Assembly: GCA_051646285.1 (NCBI GenBank)
Contig: JBOFCU010000206.1
Coordinates: 1-7,197, forward strand
Reading direction: 5' to 3'
From: Terrirubrum sp051646285
GTDB taxonomy: Bacteria > Pseudomonadota > Alphaproteobacteria > Rhizobiales > Beijerinckiaceae
DNA length: 7,197 nt
Both the position numbers and the translations under genes were made by a program. The notes beneath the pieces are model-generated. The model was not told the origin of the DNA. It saw nothing but the letters and a program-made list of their open reading frames with translations, and searched no databases. Each line of letters starts with the position of its first letter. The first letter of the stretch is position 1. Shown piece by piece: positions 1 through 6,143 of this stretch.

Positions 1-1
1 T

Positions 2-1003
2 GTCGCACTCGACCATGAAGACGTGAAAGGCCTGCGCCATGCCTTTACAATGGATGTCGCAAAAATCCTGATCCTGCTCGCCCTGCTGCTTGGCGGCGGG
101 GCATGGCTGCAATTGCGCTTTGGCCTGATGCCGCTGAAAGCCTTGCGCACCAGTCTCAACGCGGTGCGTGAAGGACGGCTGCCGCGTTTGCAAGGGGCTT
201 TTCCGCGTGAGGTTGCGCCCCTCTCGGATGATCTGAACATTTTGCTCGACCGTCAGGATGATCTCGTCCGCAAGGCCCGGGACCGTGCCGGCGCCCTCGC
301 GCATGGATTGAAAACGCCGCTGACCATTCTGACGAGCGAAATTGCGCGGCTTGAAAAAGCCGGAATGCAAAAAAGCGCTGATACGCTGCGGGAGCAATGC
401 CTGGCCATTCGCGGCCATGTCGAGCGCGAACTGGCACGCGCGCGCACACATGGCGCGGTTGAGGCGGTTGGATTGCGCACACATATCCGGCCCATTGTGG
501 AGCGGCTGGTTGATCTGATGCAGCGTGTCGAAACGGATCGGGTCATTGATTGGACCATTGCGATTTCGCAGGATGCACAGGCGGAAATGGAGGCTGCCGA
601 TTTTGCCGAAGTGGCGGGCAACCTCATTGATAATGCCCGCAAATGGGCACACTCATCCGTCAAAATCAGCACAGAATTGCATGACGGGCATCTGTATTTT
701 GCCGTTACGGATGACGGCCCGGGGGTTCCTGACGGGCAGCATGATGCCGTGCTGCAAAAGGGCGTGCATTTCGGGCGCGAGAACCACAATTCAACCGGCC
801 TCGGCCTTGCCATCGTTGCGGACACGCTTGCAGAATATGGGCAAGACTTGATCCTGACGAACAGGCAGCCGGGCTGTCAGGTGTCATTTCTGCTCGATGC
901 GCATCATGCCAAAAGGCAGGATCCCAACAGGACGGTGCCGAAGAAACAGGCGCGCGCCAGTGAGGGGCAGCGCGCCATGCCGTTTCCGGATGCCGCAGAA
1001 TAA
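2..1003 (+). CDS. Two-component sensor histidine kinase, PhoQ/FeuQ-like (5' end missing)
   Basis: Membrane sensor kinase that would autophosphorylate on histidine and pass the phosphate to a response regulator, probably encoded just upstream outside the window. The frame is open to the left edge, so the sensor domain and first membrane segment are missing. A GTG at 23 could start translation but is not believed to be the true start. Counting from that GTG as residue 1, there is a membrane segment at about 14-33, a HAMP-like linker at about 35-85, and the H-box ALAHGLKTPL with phospho-acceptor His94. The N-box has Asn200 and Asn204, followed by the G1 box DDGPGVP (230-236) and the G2 box GLGLAI (259-264). 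The AHGLKTPL form of the H-box is like PhoQ and rhizobial FeuQ. A basic, proline-containing tail of about 34 residues follows the ATPase domain. The kinase call is secure; the FeuQ assignment is only a resemblance. Confidence 0.93.
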   Translation, partial: VALDHEDVKGLRHAFTMDVAKILILLALLLGGGAWLQLRFGLMPLKALRTSLNAVREGRLPRLQGAFPREVAPLSDDLNILLDRQDDLVRKARDRAGALAHGLKTPLTILTSEIARLEKAGMQKSADTLREQCLAIRGHVERELARARTHGAVEAVGLRTHIRPIVERLVDLMQRVETDRVIDWTIAISQDAQAEMEAADFAEVAGNLIDNARKWAHSSVKISTELHDGHLYFAVTDDGPGVPDGQHDAVLQKGVHFGRENHNSTGLGLAIVADTLAEYGQDLILTNRQPGCQVSFLLDAHHAKRQDPNRTVPKKQARASEGQRAMPFPDAAE

Positions 1004-1017
1004 TCGGCTCAGATGAA

Positions 1018-1057
1018 GCGCAATTTTTTATTGCGCGCGGATTATTATTGGGCGCGC
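1018..1057. terminator. Hairpins between two convergent genes
   Basis: A perfect 7-bp inverted repeat, GCGCAAT / ATTGCGC with a TTTTT loop (1018-1036), lies 15 bases after the kinase stop and just beyond the transporter stop. A second inverted repeat, GCGCGC / GCGCGC (1033-1038 and 1052-1057), shares bases with the first, so the two pair exclusively. The position fits a shared terminator for the convergent genes. Neither strand has a clean T-run after the stem, so intrinsic termination may be weak. Confidence 0.35.
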
Positions 1058-2121
1058 GCAGCCAGCATAAGATCATCTGACGATTTCTGCGGCTTTTCGC
1101 TCACGCCGATTTTATCAACAAAGCGCAGGCCGCCAATCATGCCCAAGCCAATGGCTGTGATCGCAGTCAGCGACAGGATTGACAGCGTTGAAACACCGGC
1201 CAGCCCCTGCCCCATCGAGCAGCCGAGCGCCAGCACGCCGCCAAAGCCCATCAGCAATGCGCCGGAGATATACCGCAACATCTGCCGGGGATTTTCAAAA
1301 CTCTGAAGCTTGAGACGCTGTCCAGCTAGCGCAGACAAAAAGCTGCCGCCGATCATGCCGCCGATCATGGCAATGCCGAAATCCATTTTCGCACCCGTCG
1401 CGGTCATCAGATATTGCAGGCCGTTGCCGAGGGGCGAAGTGAAGCTCAGGGAAAACAGCTTGGCATCAGAAAATTCATCAGCGGCAAGAATGCCTGTCAC
1501 CACCCAGCCGCCAACCACGATAACACCGATCAGCGCGCCGGTGATAACACGAACCGAGGCGCGGAAGGCGGCGATAACGAACAAGGCTGCCGCCAGCGCA
1601 AGGCCGGCAATGGCGATCAGCGCCCCGTCAGACATGCCGGAAGATACCCCGGTGGCCGTGACAGTCGAGGCGCCCACAGCCTCCAGCGACAGGCGGGGCC
1701 AGGCCAGCACACCGCGTTGGGTCGCATAGGAGGCAAACCCGAACAGAATAATCATCATCAGCGCACGCAAATTGCCGGTTCCGGCCAGCACGGTGAGCCG
1801 GCCAGCGCAACCGCGCGTCAGCACCGCACCCAGCCCGAACAACAGGCCGCCGATCACCACCGCAACCAGCGAGCCGGTGGCGGGAAAGAAAATCGTGTCC
1901 TTCAGCTTGATCAGATCAGAAGCCACAAGCGCCTGCGTGCCGGCCAGCGCCACCAGCATGGCGACCAGAAAAGCGCCGAGCTTGTCAGCGGTCTCGCCGC
2001 GAAGGCTTTGGCGGATGCCGGACAGCAGGCAGAACTCGGATCGCTCAGCCAGCGCTCCGAAGGCGATGCCAAGGCCAAGACCACCGATGATGAGTGTGGA
2101 AGCCGTGTCGAATCCAAACAT
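1045..2121 (-). CDS. YeeE/YedE family thiosulfate/sulfur transporter (TsuA-like)
   Basis: Inner-membrane protein of 358 residues in the YeeE/YedE (DUF395, sulf_transp) family, whose characterised members take up thiosulfate by relaying it along conserved cysteines. The protein is almost wholly hydrophobic, with many membrane segments. Three cysteines sit in the family contexts: Cys31 in RSEFCLLSG, Cys105 in LTRGCAGRL and Cys301 in ALGCSMGQG. The segments around Cys105 (GGLLFGLGAVL) and Cys301 (GALLMGFGGVL) resemble each other, which reflects the internal duplication of the family. Length matches full-size two-lobed members. The start is supported by an AGGAG about 6 bases upstream and a matching promoter. 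No SirA/TusA-like partner (TsuB) or BigR-type regulator is visible nearby, although the latter often accompanies such genes in related bacteria. Family is sure; thiosulfate as substrate is inferred. Confidence 0.9.
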   Translation of the reverse strand: MFGFDTASTLIIGGLGLGIAFGALAERSEFCLLSGIRQSLRGETADKLGAFLVAMLVALAGTQALVASDLIKLKDTIFFPATGSLVAVVIGGLLFGLGAVLTRGCAGRLTVLAGTGNLRALMMIILFGFASYATQRGVLAWPRLSLEAVGASTVTATGVSSGMSDGALIAIAGLALAAALFVIAAFRASVRVITGALIGVIVVGGWVVTGILAADEFSDAKLFSLSFTSPLGNGLQYLMTATGAKMDFGIAMIGGMIGGSFLSALAGQRLKLQSFENPRQMLRYISGALLMGFGGVLALGCSMGQGLAGVSTLSILSLTAITAIGLGMIGGLRFVDKIGVSEKPQKSSDDLMLAARAQ

Positions 2122-2125
2122 GGCG

Positions 2126-2132
2126 CTCTCCT
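2126..2132 (-). promoter_or_regulatory. Ribosome binding site of the YeeE-like gene
   Basis: On the minus strand AGGAGAG precedes the ATG at 2121 by 4 bases (core AGGAG by 6), fixing the start codon. Confidence 0.75.
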
Positions 2133-2142
2133 ATTTCACATG

Positions 2143-2171
2143 AATATGCGCGCATCATCTTTATTTGTCAA
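2143..2171 (-). promoter_or_regulatory. Sigma70-type promoter of the YeeE-like gene
   Basis: On the minus strand a perfect TTGACA -35 box (2171-2166) is followed, after 17 bases, by CATATT (2148-2143), a 4-of-6 match to the -10 box. Transcription would begin about 15 bases upstream of the start codon, leaving a short leader that carries the ribosome binding site. The prediction rests on sequence only. Confidence 0.6.
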
Positions 2172-2182
2172 ATTTGTTTGTA

Positions 2183-2209
2183 ATATAAAATTATATACGT
2201 TTTTTATAT
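2183..2209. promoter_or_regulatory. AT-rich overlapping palindromes, possible operator
   Basis: ATATAA-AA-TTATAT (2183-2196) is a perfect 6-bp inverted repeat with a 2-base spacer. ATATA (2193-2197) and TATAT (2205-2209) form a second one sharing bases with the first. They lie directly upstream of the -35 box of the YeeE-like gene and between two divergent genes. They could be a repressor site (ArsR/BigR-type operators are AT-rich palindromes), an UP element, or part of a promoter for the plus-strand gene. No clear -35/-10 pair was found for the plus strand. Confidence 0.4.
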
Positions 2210-2231
2210 GTTAATACAGAATGTGCTTGCC

Positions 2232-2244
2232 CGCACGTTGTGCG
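2232..2244. repeat. Short GC palindrome CGCAC-GTT-GTGCG
   Basis: A perfect 5-bp inverted repeat with a 3-base spacer lies in the leader of the unrecognised plus-strand gene, 52 bases before its start codon. It could be a small operator half-site pair or chance. No function can be assigned. Confidence 0.25.
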
Positions 2245-2296
2245 TCGATCCCCCATGCCAAACTGACGTTAGGGCACAGACTCATGGGAGGATCTC

Positions 2297-2818
2297 ATGG
2301 TCAAACCGAAACTGGACAAGCAGAGCGCCAACCATCACCTCACGCAGGAGGGATATTTCTGGGGTATGCGGTCGCTGTTCGATCACTTTGATGTCGATGA
2401 CACACAGGCGATCACACTGCGCATATCGGTTCACAAGCACCTCCTGATCAAGGTGCGGGAGGCGAAGGCAGAGGCCGACCGGCTTCAGAAATCCTTGGCC
2501 ACACTGGAAGCGGCTTGCAACGCCGGGGTTGCCCCCATGGCCAAGGGCGCGTCCCGAGCCGCCATCGCTGATGCAGGCCGGGTGATGGGGGCCATGCAGG
2601 CGGTGGATGGCTGGATCATCAGCCTGCTGGAAACAAATATTTCCCTGCTGGCGACGATTTATAATCCTGAAACAGCGGGCAACCGGGTCAACACTTTGAA
2701 GGATCAGTTCGCTGAACTCTGGCGTCTGCGTTACCAGCCCAATGCGAAGGGCAACCGTTACAGGCCCTTCGATAATTATGGCGGCATTTTCGACCTGACC
2801 CTGACATTGCCGGACTAA
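2297..2818 (+). CDS. Hypothetical protein, 173 residues, family not recognised
   Basis: I do not recognise this protein. It is a real gene by its signs: an ATG preceded by GGGAGGA (2286-2292, core spacing 5), an in-frame stop at 2270 that excludes a longer start, its own intergenic leader, and no better frame opposite. The product is soluble, without signal peptide or membrane segment. Residues about 46-76 (HKHLLIKVREAKAEADRLQ onward) form a likely amphipathic helix or coiled coil. Residues about 86-122 look like further helices (RVMGAMQAVDGWIISLLE), and the C-terminal third is rich in Arg, Tyr and Asn and ends in a short beta-like stretch, GGIFDLTLTLPD. There is a single cysteine (Cys74) and no catalytic motif that I can name. 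It is divergent from the sulfur transporter and convergent with the SecY-like gene, with only 21 bases to the latter's stop. Confidence 0.75.
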   Translation: MVKPKLDKQSANHHLTQEGYFWGMRSLFDHFDVDDTQAITLRISVHKHLLIKVREAKAEADRLQKSLATLEAACNAGVAPMAKGASRAAIADAGRVMGAMQAVDGWIISLLETNISLLATIYNPETAGNRVNTLKDQFAELWRLRYQPNAKGNRYRPFDNYGGIFDLTLTLPD

Positions 2819-2839
2819 TTACGGCCAAACAGGCATGGC

Positions 2840-3961
2840 CTATGGTTGCAGCGTTGGATTCTCCGGCGCTGATTGCGGGCCGCTGGCAATAATCGCCACA
2901 CAGCTCAGCACCACAATAACAAGCTGAGCACCGCTGATGACGCCAGGCAGGCCGAGTTTTTGTGTCAGCAGCGGCGTGAGCAATGTGACCAGCGACAGAA
3001 TGATGCCGGAAACCAGCACCGCAAATGTGTTGATCGCACCGTCACGTTCGCGAATCTGGCGGGCATAGAGCCAGCCTATCGCGATGATAACCGGCACCTG
3101 CGCTGCGATGGCCAGCGACTGCACAGTGCCATACCAGTCATAAGCGTCTGGACCGAAAAATATAAGCACTGCGCCAACAATCCATGACACAATAAAGCCT
3201 GCCAGAATGGGCGGCCAGAGGCTGCCGGGATTGATGGGCACGCGCGCCGCCGAATTATTTCGATAGGCAAGTGCCAACATCACAAGTGCCATGATGGCAG
3301 CAGCATAGACCAGCGCCACGAGCAGAACGGTATTGGCATTGATCTGCCCGCTGCGCACCATCTCGGCCAGCGAACGGAGAAAGCCGGGAATTTCCAGTAT
3401 GGAGTTGGCGGCAACAATAACCCACAGCCCTGCCCCAACGCCGCGTGTGGTGATCACCTGCGCGAGCATAATGCAGAGCGCCGTTCCACCAAAGAGGCTT
3501 GCGACAACACCAATTTGAAATTCCATGCCGGTATTGCCCATCACCTCCGGCATGTGGCCCAGCGCGCGCGAAACGCCAATCGCCTGCGTCACCGCCATGG
3601 CGAGTGCCAGAGCGAAAGTCCATTGCATGGTGAGACTGTTATTGCGCCTGCTGCGGTCCTGCCATTGCCTGAAAGGCTCGACAAACACGCGCAACACTTC
3701 CAGCAAGATCACCGCACTGAGCAGCGGAATGATGCCCAATGCCATGATTGAAAATCGCGTCAGACCGCCGAAATCACCAGTGCTGCTGGCGATGACGGGA
3801 TAAACTTTCGACCCCAAACCCGGCAGCGCGATGAAGGAGGCGATCCGGTACACACCCAGCGCCATGAGCGTCACCAGCACCCGGCGGCGAAAATCCGCAC
3901 TCAACAGCCAATCACGGCGCGCTGATGTAGCGGGTGACAGTGCCGGAAAACTCTCGATCAT
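2840..3961 (-). CDS. Reduced SecY-like translocon channel paralogue
   Basis: Polytopic inner-membrane protein of 373 residues with the SecY signature in order. The N-terminal FRRRVLVTLMALGVYRIASF (24-43) and LPGLG (46-50) match SecY TM1. GGLTRFSIMALGIIPLLSA (65-83) matches the start of SecY TM2b, and TTRGVGAGLWVIVAANSI (171-188) matches the TM5 motif usually written as EKGIGNG. VPINPGSLWPPILAG (241-255) matches the segment entering TM7. About ten membrane segments can be counted. It is shorter than usual SecY (roughly 430-450 residues). The missing parts are the plug region after TM1, most of the TM6-TM7 cytosolic loop, and the TM8-TM9 loop, which here is only YARQIRERDGA instead of one carrying PGIRPG. 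It lies outside a ribosomal-protein operon and has no SecE or SecG beside it. The start has only a weak GGA upstream. Homology to SecY is firm; a working translocase is doubtful. Confidence 0.82.
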   Translation of the reverse strand: MIESFPALSPATSARRDWLLSADFRRRVLVTLMALGVYRIASFIALPGLGSKVYPVIASSTGDFGGLTRFSIMALGIIPLLSAVILLEVLRVFVEPFRQWQDRSRRNNSLTMQWTFALALAMAVTQAIGVSRALGHMPEVMGNTGMEFQIGVVASLFGGTALCIMLAQVITTRGVGAGLWVIVAANSILEIPGFLRSLAEMVRSGQINANTVLLVALVYAAAIMALVMLALAYRNNSAARVPINPGSLWPPILAGFIVSWIVGAVLIFFGPDAYDWYGTVQSLAIAAQVPVIIAIGWLYARQIRERDGAINTFAVLVSGIILSLVTLLTPLLTQKLGLPGVISGAQLVIVVLSCVAIIASGPQSAPENPTLQP

Positions 3962-3975
3962 GCTCGTCCAATCAC

Positions 3976-4020
3976 TTTTTTAAACGCAATGCTGCCGACA
4001 CAAAACGGCTTTTCACTGCG
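3976..4020 (-). terminator. Hairpin after mrp, possible weak terminator
   Basis: Read on the minus strand, CGCAGTG and CATTGCG pair over 7 bases (one G-T), with an inner GCCG/CGGC stem, an internal loop and a TTTTGTGT top loop (4020-3985). TTTAAAAAA follows, which is not a clean T-run. It sits 15 bases after the mrp stop and 24 bases before the SecY-like start, so it may partly separate the two genes or simply punctuate one transcript. Confidence 0.35.
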
Positions 4021-4034
4021 TCAGACGGTGCGCG

Positions 4035-5156
4035 TCATTCAATAACAATTTTTGGACCGGTGCGGCGCCTTGTGCCTTCCAGCGTGTCCATCACCTGCCG
4101 GGCGATGGCGAGATAAGCCTGCGCGTGCGGCCCATCCGGAGCGCTGACAACCGGTGGCTGACCGGAATCGGATTTTTCACGAATATCCATGTGCAGTGGG
4201 ATCTCGCCCAGAAACGGCACGCCAATGCGTTCGGCTTCCTTGCGGGCACCGCCATGGCCAAAAATATCAGATTGCTTGCCGCAATGGGGGCAAATGAAAG
4301 TCGCCATATTTTCGACAATGCCGAGGATCGGCACATCCGTTTTGCGGAACATCGCGACACCGCGCCGCGCATCAATCAGCGCCAGATCCTGCGGGGTGGA
4401 AACAATCACCGCACCGGCGAGCGGTACCGCCTGCGCCATGGTGAGTTGCGCATCACCTGTGCCGGGCGGCATATCCACCACCAGCACATCGAGCGCACCC
4501 CAGTTCACCTCGCGCAGCATCTGCTGGATCGCGCCCATCACCATGGGGCCGCGCCAGATCATCGGCGTCTCTTCCTCCACGAGAAAGCCCATGGACATGA
4601 CCTTGAGGCCATAGCCCTGCATCGGCTCCAGCATCTTGCCAGTGCCGCCGCCCATCTGCGGCTTGCCATGAATGGCAAACAGCTTCGGCATGGATGGCCC
4701 ATAAATATCGGCATCCAGCACGCCGACTTTCCAGCCCAGCCGCGACAGGGCGAGAGACAGGTTGGCGGCTGTGGTCGACTTGCCGACGCCGCCCTTGCCG
4801 GACGCCACTGCGATGATGTGGCGGATGCCCTGCACGGCTGCACGGGCCGATTGTCCCGGCCCGCCCGGAGCCGCCGCGCCCGCTGCGGCCGGCTTTGGTG
4901 CCGGTGCGCGCTCCGCTGTCAGCGTCACCACCACCGTCTCAACGCCTGGCAACGCTTTCACGGCTTTTTCCGCGTTGGCCCGCATGGCCGCCATGGCATC
5001 AGCCCTGGCCGGGTCAATGGCGATGGAAAAATAGACTTTACCGCCATGCACGACAACATCGGACAAGGCCCCCGACTGTGGCAAGGGGGTGCGCCCATCC
5101 GGGCCTGCGATGGATTGTAGCACGCGCGCAACGTCATCTTTCGTGGTCATCATCAT
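4035..5156 (-). CDS. mrp: Mrp/NBP35 family P-loop ATPase, Fe-S cluster carrier (ApbC)
   Basis: Cytosolic P-loop ATPase thought to bind a [4Fe-4S] cluster and deliver it to target apoproteins. Residues about 5-80 form the N-terminal MIP18 (DUF59) domain. An Ala/Pro/Gly linker covers about 83-103, and the ATPase domain follows. It has the deviant Walker A motif SGKGGVGKSTTA (119-130), DADIYGPSMPKL (148-159), VVDMPPGTGD (226-235) and the CPHC cluster-binding pair (Cys289 and Cys292). All key residues are present and the 373-residue length is typical of bacterial Mrp. Three ATG codons stand in tandem at 5156, 5153 and 5150. The AAAGGA just upstream is 1, 4 and 7 bases from them, so the third (5150, 371 residues) is likely the main start. 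The gene is divergent from the ABC transporter operon and upstream of the SecY-like gene on the same strand. Confidence 0.95.
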   Translation of the reverse strand: MMMTTKDDVARVLQSIAGPDGRTPLPQSGALSDVVVHGGKVYFSIAIDPARADAMAAMRANAEKAVKALPGVETVVVTLTAERAPAPKPAAAGAAAPGGPGQSARAAVQGIRHIIAVASGKGGVGKSTTAANLSLALSRLGWKVGVLDADIYGPSMPKLFAIHGKPQMGGGTGKMLEPMQGYGLKVMSMGFLVEEETPMIWRGPMVMGAIQQMLREVNWGALDVLVVDMPPGTGDAQLTMAQAVPLAGAVIVSTPQDLALIDARRGVAMFRKTDVPILGIVENMATFICPHCGKQSDIFGHGGARKEAERIGVPFLGEIPLHMDIREKSDSGQPPVVSAPDGPHAQAYLAIARQVMDTLEGTRRRTGPKIVIE

Positions 5157-5173
5157 GTCCTTTGCTGCATAGC

Positions 5174-5202
5174 GTTAAAGGCTGCTGGCGCGCGCAGGTC
5201 AA
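5174..5202 (-). promoter_or_regulatory. Candidate promoter of mrp
   Basis: On the minus strand TTGACC (5202-5197) is separated by 17 bases from TTTAAC (5179-5174), matching the sigma70 boxes at 5 of 6 and 4 of 6 positions. Transcription would start near 5167, about 11-17 bases before the tandem start codons. The prediction is by sequence only. Confidence 0.5.
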
Positions 5203-5241
5203 TCGCATCATGCACGGGCGAATTTCTGTAGACGTGGGCAT

Positions 5242-5288
5242 GGGGAGCGGTTTAGCCTCCTGTGCATGGGTTGACAGGCCCGCTCCTC
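5242..5288 (+). promoter_or_regulatory. Nested inverted repeat in the leader of the binding-protein gene
   Basis: GGAGCGG (5244-5250) pairs with CCGCTCC (5280-5286). Inside it CCTGT (5259-5263) pairs with ACAGG (5274-5278) around a 10-base loop. The structure ends about 11 bases before the ribosome binding site. In RNA it would be a bulged hairpin next to the translation start; in DNA it could be a regulator site. A TTGACA inside it (5271-5276) has no matching -10 box. Confidence 0.4.
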
Positions 5289-5297
5289 ACATTTTTG

Positions 5298-5302
5298 AAG
5301 GA
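5298..5302 (+). promoter_or_regulatory. Ribosome binding site of the binding-protein gene
   Basis: AAGGA stands 7 bases before ATG 5310. It decides for this start over the in-frame ATG at 5262, which would also bury the signal peptide behind 16 extra residues. Confidence 0.8.
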
Positions 5303-5309
5303 CATCGCC

Positions 5310-6086
5310 ATGAAGACGCTCAAAATCCTTGCGATTGCCGCCGCAGCTCTGACCATCGGTACCGGTGCGGCCCTGGCGCAGCAGAAGGAATGGAAGGAAA
5401 TCCGTATCGGCACCGAAGGGGCTTATCCGCCCTTCAACAATCTCAATGCGCAGAAGCAGCTCGAAGGTTTCGAGATCGATTTCATGAATGCACTGTGCGA
5501 CAAGATGAAGGTGAAATGCACCTGGGTTGTGCAGGATTGGGACGGGATTATTCCCGCCCTGCTTGCCAGCAAATATGACGTGATCGTTGCTGGCATGAAC
5601 GCGACGGATGAGCGCCGCAAGCGGGTGGATTTCACCGCGACCTATACCAAAATTCCGCCTGCGATCATCGGGCCGAAGGCTTTTTCCGGCGCGACGACGC
5701 CTGAAGCCCTGAAAGGAAAATCCATCGGCACGCAAGGCTCCACCATCCACGCCAATTTCCTGGAACAATATTATAAAGGGTCTGACATCAAGCTGTTCCC
5801 GACGCAGGAAGAGGCCAATCTGGCATTGTCACAGGGGCGCGTTGACTTTGTGATTGCTGACAAGCTGGCGCTTGGCGATTTTGTCGAAGGCAAGGGCAAG
5901 GATTGCTGCAAGATGATTGCCGATATTGCGCGCGATCCAAAAATTCACGGCGACGGCGTCGGCATGGCGGTGCGCAAGGAAGATGCGGCGCTTAAAGACC
6001 TGCTTTCGAAAGCCATCGAAGAAGGCATCAAGGATGGCACGCATGAAAAGGCGCGGGCAAAATGGTTCAAGGTGCCGATCATGTAA
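5310..6086 (+). CDS. Polar amino acid ABC transporter, periplasmic binding protein (HisJ/ArgT-like)
   Basis: Periplasmic solute receptor of 258 residues that delivers a polar, probably basic, amino acid to the membrane permeases encoded next to it. A Sec signal peptide (MKTLKILAIAAAALTIG, ending ALA-QQ at about residue 23) is followed by a type 3 periplasmic binding fold. Family landmarks are RIGTEGAYPPFN (32-43), GFEIDFMNALC (53-63), DWDGIIPALLASKYD (76-90), NATDERRKRVDFT (97-109) and GKSIGTQGST (136-145). Arg102 and Asp184 fall where HisJ uses Arg77 and Asp161 to hold the ligand carboxylate and amino group. Cys63 and Cys70 match the conserved disulfide of HisJ. An additional CysCys pair (199-200) is not in HisJ. 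The exact ligand (lysine, arginine, ornithine, histidine or an opine-like compound) cannot be read from the sequence. Confidence 0.93.
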   Translation: MKTLKILAIAAAALTIGTGAALAQQKEWKEIRIGTEGAYPPFNNLNAQKQLEGFEIDFMNALCDKMKVKCTWVVQDWDGIIPALLASKYDVIVAGMNATDERRKRVDFTATYTKIPPAIIGPKAFSGATTPEALKGKSIGTQGSTIHANFLEQYYKGSDIKLFPTQEEANLALSQGRVDFVIADKLALGDFVEGKGKDCCKMIADIARDPKIHGDGVGMAVRKEDAALKDLLSKAIEEGIKDGTHEKARAKWFKVPIM

Positions 6087-6104
6087 CCGGCGAATGCCGC
6101 AACA

Positions 6105-6138
6105 AGCCGGGCTTGCACAAAGCCCGGCTCTTTTTTTT
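6105..6138 (+). terminator. Strong intrinsic terminator between binding protein and permease
   Basis: A perfect 10-bp stem, AGCCGGGCTT (6105-6114) with AAGCCCGGCT (6120-6129), has the 5-base loop GCACA and is followed by C and eight T (6131-6138). It lies 18 bases after the binding-protein stop and 5 bases before the first possible permease start. It probably ends most transcripts, with read-through feeding the permease genes. Confidence 0.9.
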
Positions 6139-6143
6139 CCAGC

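Noticed and set aside
1414..2214. Plus-strand open frame of 266 codons opposite the YeeE-like gene
   Set aside because: Low-complexity Gln/Arg/Gly-rich translation typical of antisense frames in GC-rich genes. The minus strand encodes a full family member with conserved cysteines.
2208..2447. Plus-strand small open frame of 79 codons
   Set aside because: It overlaps the start of the 173-residue gene in another frame, has no ribosome binding site and contains no domain.
2824..2840. GGCC...GGCC inverted repeat in the gap between convergent genes as a terminator
   Set aside because: Arms of only four bases and no T-run on either strand; too weak to call.
4125..5120. Long plus-strand open frame (331 codons) opposite mrp
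   Set aside because: It is the antisense shadow of mrp. Its product is rich in His and Arg, with no domain and no ribosome binding site, while the minus strand encodes a complete, motif-bearing ATPase.
5271..5299. TTGACA at 5271 as -35 box of the binding-protein promoter
   Set aside because: No acceptable -10 box lies 16-18 bases downstream, and transcription would begin after the ribosome binding site.
5262..5309. Longer start (ATG 5262) for the binding protein
   Set aside because: It adds 16 residues before an ideal signal peptide, and the AAGGA at 5298-5302 points to ATG 5310.
5208..5768. Minus-strand open frame of 186 codons opposite the binding protein
   Set aside because: It lies antisense to a clear signal peptide and binding fold, and its product shows no recognisable motif.
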